64,000 nucleotides of DNA from Pseudoips prasinana (Eukaryota; Arthropoda; Insecta; Lepidoptera; Nolidae): the NCBI GenBank assembly GCA_951640165.1, contig OX621259.1, positions 3,534,001 to 3,598,000 on the forward strand. Reading direction: 5' to 3'. The translations under genes were made by a program, and so were the position numbers. Position 1 is the first letter of the stretch. Each line of letters begins with the position of its first letter. The notes under the pieces are model-generated. The model saw only the letters and a program-made list of their open reading frames with translations. It made no database searches and was not told where the DNA came from. Shown one piece after another: positions 53,011 to 62,500 of the stretch.

Positions 53011-53371
53011 GTCTCCCCCTTCTGATTGTACCTTTCACATAGACCACTGTACTTATTTTGTCATACGATAGATGGACGTATACATAAACTAAATTTATTT
53101 AGTGAAACTTTTTTTACATCGACTCTGGTCTATGTACTTATTTTGTCATGCGATAGATGAACGAAAAAAAAATGAGTCAATGTAAAACAAGTTTCACTAA
53201 ATAAATTTAGTTTATGTGTACGTCCATCTATCGCATGACAAAATAAGTACAGCTGGTCTATGTGAATGGTACAATCAGAAGGGGGAGACCTCGTAGAGCC
53301 AACTCCCAGACGGGCTGATACAGAGAAATTTTCTTAACAGAAAAATCCCAAAATTACTTTTTCGTCCGACC
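52931..53371. repeat. Long inverted repeat duplicating a SINE and its flank
   Basis: 52931-53125 and 53172-53371 are reverse complements with only a few differences. The arms include the SINE 3' half and about 110 bp beyond it. The 46-bp centre repeats GGTCTATGTACTTATTTTG once more. Confidence 0.92.
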
Positions 53372-53711
53372 GTCGCAGTAACAAAACAGTCGCTGCTTGC
53401 TAATTAGTGCACTTCACACAGTAGCCCTCGAGGCAGTTGGCAACTTAATCTCAACTTGGCTGCATGCAGAGCGCTTTGTCACTGACAGGAGTAATCTTCC
53501 TATTCAGACACTATTGTGTTTGCAAAGTAATATACAAGACGGGAAATCTTCACTTGGAAAATGTGGGCATGTTTGTAAAGAACTTGTTTCTTTGTATGAT
53601 GGATAGAAAGGCCTGTTAGAAAAGAAGTGCTAAGATTTCTAAAAGATTGACCTTGCGTAAGTATGCAAACTTACATAGTCTATGGTGAAAATTGTAATAC
53701 CGTTAGACTTT
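53372..53711. other. No recognised feature
   Basis: A 69-codon frame (53397-53606) has no domain I recognise, and I see no splice support. Left uncalled. Confidence 0.45.
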
Positions 53712-53827
53712 AGAATAGCATACTCTTTATTGTACACAATCAAACAAAATAAATTCATAGAAAACAAAATAAATAACACGATCATGTACAATGGGTGGTT
53801 TTATCGCAATAAGCGATTTCGCCTGTA
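53712..53827 (-). mobile_element. Non-LTR 3' UTR fragment
   Basis: The minus strand gives GGCGAAATCGCTTATTGCGATAAAACCACCCATTGTACA...GTGTACAATAAAGAGTATGC, as at 13151 and 23810. Confidence 0.75.
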
Positions 53828-53893
53828 ATATACATATATTATGAGCCGTAACATATCTACTGCTTACAATTTAATTTATTATAAAATTTATTA

Positions 53894-54078
53894 TCCTACT
53901 CATATTATAAATGCGAAAGGTGGTGATTATGAGAATGTATGGATGGATGTTTGTTACTCTTTCACGCATAAACTACCGAACGGATTTTGATGAAACTTTG
54001 TAGCAATATAGCTTATATATTCAAATAATATATAGGCTTATAATATAAAACTTAAGGCGGGTAAAACCACTGGGCACA
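53894..54078 (+). mobile_element. Short Helitron
   Basis: TCCTACTCATATTATAAATGCG, GTTTGTTACTCTTTCACGCATAAACTACCGAACGG and GGGTAAAACCACTGGGCACAG. The final CTAG is lost. Confidence 0.8.
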
Positions 54079-54608
54079 GATTTATATACATATCTATACA
54101 ATCCGATCACTTACAGACCAGTGAAGCAACTGGTTGGCAGTGAGCAACCAGTAAACGTTTTATCATAGATGTTAAATATGTACATATATGTGACTTGCCG
54201 ATGAGTTGGTGAATTTGCACGGAGACGTCTTAATAGTCCCATTTTATTCAAGTTCAAATTCCATATTCATTTATTCGAAATATATTTATCCGTTAAAATT
54301 TAAAATTTGTGTGCAATCGTCAATTTTTTTTTACCTTCACGTGGCAGCACTTGTAACTGCAAGAAAACTCAGTAGGAATTCTTTTTTTAATATTTATATC
54401 TTAATATAAAATAACATTCTTCTACTTCACAAAAGATAAAAGCAAACAAACAATCAATGAAATCAATTAAAACCCCCTTGCCTTAAAAGAACACGAAACG
54501 ATCGGTGCATGTTGATGATTTAAAGGCTTGGTGCCTCTATTCACTAACATTTAATATTCAAACTTATATGCAAGTTTCCTTATAATTTAAACCAATTATT
54601 TTGTTCAG
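54079..54608. other. Intron sequence
   Basis: Nothing recognised; ends in acceptor TTATTTTGTTCAG. Confidence 0.5.
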
Positions 54609-54724
54609 CACCTAGTTTTGAAGACAACGAATTTTCTACGGCGAGCAGTATTGCGGAGATGGACACAGATTTTGAGTTATACCTTGGACCGGACTACGGG
54701 ATCCAAAACGTGACTAATTATACG
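54609..54724 (+). CDS. Host gene exon 4
   Basis: A 116-bp exon from acceptor TTATTTTGTTCAG to donor GTGAGT. It completes Ser, then reads PSFEDNEFSTASSIAEMDTD and FELYLGPDYGIQNVTNYT, ending exactly on a codon boundary (phase 0), which matches exon 5. It is acidic and Ser-rich at the start. FELYLGPDYGIQN running on into exon 5 resembles the first strands of an ASH/MSP-type domain (inference). Confidence 0.9.
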
Positions 54725-55330
54725 GTGAGTTTGTCTAAATAAACTAAACTAAAAAATATATATCTTAAACCCAAGAAACAAAATAATTATTGTCATTATT
54801 TTTTTCTTTGGTCTTGATATTTTTTTCTCAAAAGAATTATAATTTACGTTTATGAGAAACATATATATAGTTTAAAGTAGGCTTAAATACTAACGCAGGT
54901 GGTTTCAGAGCTGAGTTCAACTTACATGTAAGTAAAACAAGTTAAACTAAAAACTTAAAATTAAATTTACATAAAGTATGTAATACAATAAATAAGTAGA
55001 GTATTTAAAGAAAATAAAAAGTAAATAATACTCTACTACAAACATACCAGTGACAAACGATCGTTTCTTCTTTTTCTTCTCTCACTTTTAGGACCAATTT
55101 TGGATAAGTCTGTCCCATAGCACATGATTCTATCATTATTCACAATTTTTCGATAGTTTGGTATTATCGGCGGTTTAACAAAGCAATGTTAAAAATCATT
55201 ATATATTATTTATAATATTAAAAAATTTCTAACATTGCTTTATTTATATTAAGAATTATAAATTCCTTGGTAGCCACTTAACGAGGAATAAAATGTATTC
55301 ACTTCTCATGCTCTTAAAGCTCTTGTCTAT
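54725..55330. other. Intron, no recognised repeat
   Basis: AT-rich; nothing supported. Confidence 0.5.
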
Positions 55331-55334
55331 AGAA

Positions 55335-55668
55335 GTATTTCATCATCATCATCATATCAGCCGAAAGACGTCCACTGCTGGACAAAGGCCTCTCCCAAAG
55401 ATCTCCACAATTTCCGGTCTTGCGCTATCCGCATCTAGCGATTTCGCGGTCCATCTTGTAGGGGGCCTGCCTACGCTGCGTCTTCCGATTTGTGATCGCC
55501 ACTCGGGAACTTTTCTGCCCCAACGGCCGTCGGCTCTACGAGCTATGTGCCCTGCCCACTGCCACTTCAACTTGGCAATTCTTATGGCTATGTCGGTTAC
55601 TTTGGTTCGCCTGCGGATCTTAACATTTCTGATTCGATCTCGCAGGGAAACTCCAAGCATAGCCCTTA
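55335..55668 (-). mobile_element. RTE 3' fragment
   Basis: A minus frame MLGVSLRDRIRNVKIRRRTK, VTDIAIRIAKLKWQWAGHIA, RRADGRWGRKVPEW, then the tail with GTCCAGCAGTGGACGTC and ATGATGATG. It has a short internal deletion near 55447. Confidence 0.9.
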
Positions 55669-55949
55669 GAAGTATTTACTTCTTGACAATTAAATTCTGC
55701 AGCGACGTAGGTACAATATTATTAAAAAAACCTTTTTATTATAATTTAATTTAATTTAAATAATTTGCCTTGTGTGTTCTGTACTATTGAATTACAATAA
55801 AAGCAAGATTAAAAAGTTACATAAATATTTCTATTTTCTCTTAAAGTTTTCGGTGGATATTGTATGGAAAAAAAATTATTTGAATACTTAAATGCCATAG
55901 ATATTGTCTACAATATAACAAAATCTATCTCCGCTCGAAAAGGGTCCAA

Positions 55950-56118
55950 AAATAATCATAATATCAGCTGAAAGGTGGCCTCTGCTGGACAATGGCCTCC
56001 CCAAAGATCTCCACAATTACTCGTCTTGCGCTACCTACATCCAGTGGCTTCCAGCGACCCTCGCAAAATCATCGGTCCACCGTATGGGGGCTTGCCCACG
56101 CTGACTATTCCGGCTTTC
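55950..56118 (-). mobile_element. RTE 3' fragment
   Basis: Reversed RTE tail (ATATCAGCTGAAAGGTGGCC..GGACAATGGCCTCCCC) to GCCCACGCTGACTATTCCGGC. Confidence 0.85.
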
Positions 56119-56607
56119 AAAATAAACTAAAAAAATAAGAATAAAATTTGAGTTTTCCTTGAGGACTTCCGAATATTTCCTGTTTTATGTATTTATTGAC
56201 GCAACTAATTGGGCAATACTGACCCAACTAATGACCAAGACCCAAGCCTAATGCTTAATGGAGAATAATTAAAAAAATTAAAATGAAGGCAAAGAAAATT
56301 TTACTTGAAGTTACAATTAAAGCGATATTATTCGCTTTCCTCGTTATCGGAGTAAAGAGAAGACCGGATAAAATTAGTTGTCAACTTTGAACGGATTTAA
56401 CTTTAAGAATTCCGTTAAGATATGACAGTGTTTATGACGGAAGTTATGACGTAAGAGGTACATAATGAACAACAGTATTAGTGTCAAAAATTTAAAAAGG
56501 ATAACATGTACCAACAGCCCCGTCATATTAAAAAAGTATGTAATACATTTTTTGTTGAGAATAAATCATTGCAATGTCTGACTAATCATTAATGGTTACA
56601 TTTGCAA
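56119..56607. other. No recognised feature
   Basis: AT-rich; nothing supported. Confidence 0.5.
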
Positions 56608-57157
56608 CGCATGATATCATCATCATCAACATCACCTGAAAGACGTCAACTGCTGGACAAAGACCTCCCCCAAGAATCTCCACAATGGCCGGTCTTCTGC
56701 TGCCCGCATCCAGAAGTTTACCACGACCCACGCAAGGTCGTCGTTCCACCTTGTAGGGCTCTGCCCACGCTGCGTCTTATGGTGCGTGGTCGCCACTCGG
56801 GAACCTCTCTGCCCCACCGGCCGTCAGTTCTACGAGTTATGTGTCCCACCCATTACCGCTTTAGTTTGGCAATTCTGTGGGCTATGTCGGCTACTTTAGT
56901 TCTCCTGCGGATATCGACCTTTCGGATTCGATCGCTCAGGGATACTCCGAGCGTAGCCCTCACCATTGCTCTTTGGGTGACCTTGAGCCTTCTAATGAAG
57001 CCCATAGAAAGCGACTACGTCTCTGTTCAATATAAGTCATCACTGGCAACACACACTGGTCGAAGACTTTCAACTTAAGACACTATATTTGGGACGACAA
57101 GATATTACGTAGCTTCCCGAACGCGGCCCAGCCGAGTTGGATTCTACGATTGACCTA
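56608..57157 (-). mobile_element. RTE 3' fragment, about 550 bp
   Basis: The reversed RTE C-terminus from GTCAATCGTAGAATCCAACTC (57157) through the GTGTGTTGCCAGTGATGAC region to the ATGATGATGATATC tail. Broken frame. Confidence 0.9.
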
Positions 57158-57546
57158 GTTATTACCTAATTAGGTGAAGATCGTAACAAAAAAACAAAGC
57201 ATCCGGGGCAATCTTTGGGGACTGCCGATAGAAGTGAAAACTAGTTTTTCATTTCTCATACTCGAAAAGTAGTGTTTATTTAATCCTGCTAAAATCTAAC
57301 ATAATTAATAAAAAAAAGTCCATAACGCCGCATAAGAAGTTTTCACCACTAAAATGTGTTCATGTGAGTGTATAACGGCCAGTAAATAAAAAAAAACAAG
57401 AGCCTCCATTTTACGAATATTCGATCAGGTCACGTGTCCTGATGCGAGTTTAACATTTATTACCCATTCTCAAAAAGTGAACAACGCTGCTAAATAAGTT
57501 TTCACTTTAAAATCAAATTCATCGAAATACTTTTATGGTATATCAG
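57158..57546. other. Intron, no recognised repeat
   Basis: AT-rich up to acceptor ATGGTATATCAG. Confidence 0.5.
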
Positions 57547-57680
57547 GTAACTCCCGAAGAACAAAGAATATTGCCGGGAGCGACAGTGGATTGGGTGGTG
57601 ACGTTCAATCCTACAGCAAATGAGGATCCGATCTCCGACGTCAATCTCCTTTTACGCCTCATACCTTGTAATAATGCAGG
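57547..57680 (+). CDS. Host gene exon 5
   Basis: A 134-bp exon from acceptor TTTTATGGTATATCAG to donor GTAAGT. It reads VTPEEQRILPGATVDWVVTF, NPTANEDPISDVNLLLRLIP, CNNA and two bases of a Gly codon completed by exon 6. The pattern VTP....LPG....W.V.F.P......D.......LR is that of ASH/MSP-like beta-sandwiches found in HYDIN, CFAP and DLEC1-type axonemal proteins. That is a resemblance I see by eye, not a search result. The phases are right on both sides. Confidence 0.9.
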
Positions 57681-57777
57681 GTAAGTACTTAGTTATTATA
57701 AAAAAAAATCATCATAATCTGCATGCAATTTTAGGCATCGAAATATTAAAAAATCTCACCTACAATTACATTAATCG

Positions 57778-58045
57778 ACAGGCCGATTGGCCTGGTTTGG
57801 TTTGTAGAGACTTGCCTTTCACGCCGCAGCTCGTAAGTTCGACTTCCACCCAAGAGAGATCTTTGTGTGCATGACCATGTCTGTTTGTCCTGAGTCTGTG
57901 TGTAAATATCTATATAATTATATATTTACAATAAAAAGTAGTAAATATATGTAGTATGTCAGTTATCTGGTTTCCATAGTACAAACTCTGCTTAGTTTGG
58001 GATCTGATGGCCGTGTGAATAATGTCCCAGGATATTATTATAGAT
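57778..58045 (+). mobile_element. SINE family 1, full length
   Basis: GATTGGCCTGGTTTGGTTTG (A box), CTCGTAAGTTCGACTTCCACC (B box), the CATGTCTGTTTGTCCTGAGTC body and TAGTACAAACTCTGCTTAG..GTCCCAGGATATTATTA. Reference copy for the family. Confidence 0.9.
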
Positions 58046-58199
58046 ATTTAATAAAGTTCTCAAAATTATTGTGAAAGTTATATGGCCTAAAATATTCATA
58101 TATCAATGTCAATAATTGTCGTAATTACATTATTTTAAATAATGTACTTATGGGTGTGAGAAAAATTCACAATAATATTGAAATAACTATATTTGAATG

Positions 58200-58400
58200 C
58201 ACGTGTAGCGCAGCGGCTAGGCATTAGCATTCCCCTAAGGTACCTCGTCACTTCGTGTCCCGGGTTCGATTCCCGCTCAGAACAACAATTTTTGTGATCC
58301 ATAAATAGTTGTTCTGAGTCTGGATGTACTTAGTGTCCGTGAACTAAACTAAAATAACCCCGCACGCAATACATGGATTAATTTCCCCAGTGAGGCCTGT
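58200..58400 (+). mobile_element. tRNA-derived SINE (family 3)
   Basis: GTGTAGCGCAGCGGCTAGGC (A box), GTCCCGGGTTCGATTCCCGC (B box), then AACAACAATTTTTGTGATCC..GTTGTTCTGAGTCTGG and a 3' part ending in CTTTACAAAAAAAAA. Its good Pol III boxes suggest a recent origin. Confidence 0.85.
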
Positions 58401-59095
58401 CTTTACAAAAAAAAATATTCAAGAACATTCTTGAATATATTGAAAATACAATAAAATTAGAATGTTTTATTACTTTTTACAGATTCAGATTTATTTATTT
58501 GCATATGAAACAGGTTACATATAGTTGGTAGTACATAATAATATGAAGTGCGCTGATTTATAACCTCAATGAGGTATGCAAAATGTAGTAACAATATTAA
58601 AAACCTCATTGCAATAATATATTATTTAGTAACACGTATTTTCTTTAAATTATTTTTGGAAACGTTATATTTACTATGTCGACTAGTTTGTTTCGTAATA
58701 TCTACTAAAGTACACTTCGTAATCGTAAGAAAGCAGTTTTATATGGAGGAAACCGTATTATGAAGTTATGTCTTCGACTACTTATTTTTTCAAGTAAATA
58801 TATTTGTATATTTATTTTACTCCTAGAATACAGTAATGGGGCGTTTTAGTAGGAGAAGCAATATAACCGTATACATTGCGGAATAGGTCACTGAAACGGG
58901 AAGAATATATGTATAGGGGTGAATAGGGCGGGAATGAAATTGAAATTATTCGCCCTAGGATTTCTTCCTGTTATGAAGTACTTCAGTTTTATATAAAAAA
59001 ACAATTGGGCAGATTTATCTGTGCCTTAAAGATATAATTTTTTGCCTTGCCTTGAATATATAATTTGACTGTATGTGTGGTGGAGTGCCGAAAAC
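58401..59095. other. Intron, no recognised repeat
   Basis: AT-rich; nothing supported. Confidence 0.5.
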
Positions 59096-59315
59096 TGTGG
59101 TATAGCGTTGTTGGTAAATGCTGGCCTTTATGGCCACAGGTCGTGAGTTCGAATCCAACTCAAGGAAGATATTTGTGAGCATTAACATGTCTGTTTGTCT
59201 TGAGTCTGTGTGTAATTATCTATATAAGTGTGTATTTACAAAAGAATAGTAGTAGTTCGATAGTACCAGCTCTGCTTAATTTGGGCTCAGATAACGTGTG
59301 TTAACATATTATTAA
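59096..59315 (+). mobile_element. SINE family 1
   Basis: GCGTTGTTGGTAAATGCTGGCC, GGTCGTGAGTTCGAATCCAAC, the standard body and a tail ATAGTACCAGCTCTGCTTAAT. It ends about 115 bp before exon 6. Confidence 0.85.
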
Positions 59316-59431
59316 TATTATTCCGACCTGACGGACGACTTAGTTTTAAAAACACAAAAAATCTGGCTTGTTTATTGAAAAGAGGTTACATCGCCAAGTA
59401 TGGGCTCTATGGTGCAATGTAATGTGTTCAG

Positions 59432-59572
59432 TCCATACTGGTACCGGGCCGAGCCACCGCCGCAAGCAGTCTGCGTGCGGCTCGCACAGCGTGCGGGGCG
59501 CCTGCTGCTGTCGCGCACGGAGCTGCGCGTGCACGCGTGTGCGCTCGCACTGCCGGCTGCCGACACCGTCAG
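59432..59572 (+). CDS. Host gene exon 6, first copy of an amplified exon
   Basis: From acceptor GTAATGTGTTCAG. The first base completes Gly from exon 5, then it reads PYWYRAEPPPQAVCVRLAQR, AGRLLLSRTELRVHACALAL and PAADTV, plus AG at the donor-like AG/GTACTG (59573). It is GC-rich and Arg/Ala/Leu-rich. If the donor is not used, the frame continues (RYCNVYLLV..) into the tandem array and stays open to the window end. Bases 59451-59572, plus 22 bp of the putative intron, form the first unit of that array. The true 3' boundary of the exon is therefore uncertain. Confidence 0.8.
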
Positions 59573-62500
59573 GTACTGCAACGTGTACTTACTAGTGCCA
59601 CCGCCGCAAGCAGTCTGCGTGCGGCTCGCACAGCGTGCGGGGCGCCTGCTGCTGTCGCGCACGGAGCTGCGCGTGCACGCGTGTGCGCTCGCACTGCCGG
59701 CTGCCGACACCGTCAGGTACTGCAACGTGTACTTACTAGTGCCACCGCCGCAAGCAGTCTGCGTGCGGCTCGCACAGCGTGCGGGGCGCCTGCTGCTGTC
59801 GCGCACGGAGCTGCGCGTGCACGCGTGTGCGCTCGCACTGCCGGCTGCCGACACCGTCAGGTACTGCGTTGTGTACTTACTAGTGCCACCGCCGCAAGCA
59901 GTCTGCGTGCGGCTCGCACTGCCGGCTGCCGACACCGTCAGGTACTGCAACGTGTACTTACTAGTGCCACCGCCGCAAGCAGTCTGCGTGCGGCTCGCAC
60001 AGCGTGCGGGGCGCCTGCTGCTGTCGCGCACGGAGCTGCGCGTGCACGCGTGTGCGCTCGCACTGCCGGCTGCCGACACCGTCAGGTACTGCGTTGTGTA
60101 CTTACTAGTGCCACCGCCGCAAGCAGTCTGCGTGCGGCTCGCACTGCCGGCTGCCGACACCGTCAGGTACTGCAACGTGTACTTACTAGTGCCACCGCCG
60201 CAAGCAGTCTGCGTGCGGCTCGCACAGCGTGCGGGGCGCCTGCTGCTGTCGCGCACGGAGCTGCGCGTGCACGCGTGTGCGCTCGCACTGCCGGCTGCCG
60301 ACACCGTCAGGTACTGCAACGTGTACTTACTAGTGCCACCGCCGCAAGCAGTCTGCGTGCGGCTCGCACAGCGTGCGGGGCGCCTGCTGCTGTCGCGCAC
60401 GGAGCTGCGCGTGCACGCGTGTGCGCTCGCACTGCCGGCTGCCGACACCGTCAGGTACTGCAACGTGTACTTACTAGTGCCACCGCCGCAAGCAGTCTGC
60501 GTGCGGCTCGCACAGCGTGCGGGGCGCCTGCTGCTGTCGCGCACGGAGCTGCGCGTGCACGCGTGTGCGCTCGCACTGCCGGCTGCCGACACCGTCAGGT
60601 ACTGCAACGTGTACTTACTAGTGCCACCGCCGCAAGCAGTCTGCGTGCGGCTCGCACTGCCGGCTGCCGACACCGTCAGGTACTGCAACGTGTACTTACT
60701 AGTGCCACCGCCGCAAGCAGTCTGCGTGCGGCTCGCACAGCGTGCGGGGCGCCTGCTGCTGTCGCGCACGGAGCTGCGCGTGCACGCGTGTGCGCTCGCA
60801 CTGCCGGCTGCCGACACCGTCAGGTACTGCAACGTGTACTTACTAGTGCCACCGCCGCAAGCAGTCTGCGTGCGGCTCGCACAGCGTGCGGGGCGCCTGC
60901 TGCTGTCGCGCACGGAGCTGCGCGTGCACGCGTGTGCGCTCGCACTGCCGGCTGCCGACACCGTCAGGTACTGCAACGTGTACTTACTAGTGCCACCGCC
61001 GCAAGCAGTCTGCGTGCGGCTCGCACTGCCGGCTGCCGACACCGTCAGGTACTGCGTTGTGTACTTACTAGTGCCACCGCCGCAAGCAGTCTGCGTGCGG
61101 CTCGCACTGCCGGCTGCCGACACCGTCAGGTACTGCAACGTGTACTTACTAGTGCCACCGCCGCAAGCAGTCTGCGTGCGGCTCGCACAGCGTGCGGGGC
61201 GCCTGCTGCTGTCGCGCACGGAGCTGCGCGTGCACGCGTGTGCGCTCGCACTGCCGGCTGCCGACACCGTCAGGTACTGCAACGTGTACTTACTAGTGCC
61301 ACCGCCGCAAGCAGTCTGCGTGCGGCTCGCACTGCCGGCTGCCGACACCGTCAGGTACTGCAACGTGTACTTACTAGTGCCACCGCCGCAAGCAGTCTGC
61401 GTGCGGCTCGCACTGCCGGCTGCCGACACCGTCAGGTACTGCAACGTGTACTTACTAGTGCCACCGCCGCAAGCAGTCTGCGTGCGGCTCGCACTGCCGG
61501 CTGCCGACACCGTCAGGTACTGCAACGTGTACTTACTAGTGCCACCGCCGCAAGCAGTCTGCGTGCGGCTCGCACTGCCGGCTGCCGACACCGTCAGGTA
61601 CTGCAACGTGTACTTACTAGTGCCACCGCCGCAAGCAGTCTGCGTGCGGCTCGCACAGCGTGCGGGGCGCCTGCTGCTGTCGCGCACGGAGCTGCGCGTG
61701 CACGCGTGTGCGCTCGCACTGCCGGCTGCCGACACCGTCAGGTACTGCGTTGTGTACTTACTAGTGCCACCGCCGCAAGCAGTCTGCGTGCGGCTCGCAC
61801 TGCTGGCTGCCGACACCGTCAGGTACTGCAACGTGTACTTACTAGTGCCACCGCCGCAAGCAGTCTGCGTGCGGCTCGCACTGCCGGCTGCCGACACCGT
61901 CAGGTACTGCAACGTGTACTTACTAGTGCCACCGCCGCAAGCAGTCTGCGTGCGGCTCGCACTGCCGGCTGCCGACACCGTCAGGTACTGCAACGTGTAC
62001 TTACTAGTGCCACCGCCGCAAGCAGTCTGCGTGCGGCTCGCACAGCGTGCGGGGCGCCTGCTGCTGTCGCGCACGGAGCTGCGCGTGCACGCGTGTGCGC
62101 TCGCACTGCCGGCTGCCGACACCGTCAGGTATTGCAACGTGTACTTACTAGTGCCACCGCCGCAAGCAGTCTGCGTGCGGCTCGCACAGCGTGCGGGGCG
62201 CCTGCTGCTGTCGCGCACGGAGCTGCGCGTGCACGCGTGTGCGCTCGCACTGCTGGCTGCCGACACCGTCAGGTATTGCAACGTGTACTTACTAGTGCCA
62301 CCGCCGCAAGCAGTCTGCGTGCGGCTCGCACAGCGTGCGGGGCGCCTGCTGCTGTCGCGCACGGAGCTGCGCGTGCACGCGTGTGCGCTCGCACTGCCGG
62401 CTGCCGACACCGTCAGGTATTGCAACGTGTACTTACTAGTGCCACCGCCGCAAGCAGTCTGCGTGCGGCTCGCACAGCGTGCGGGGCGCCTGCTGCTGTC

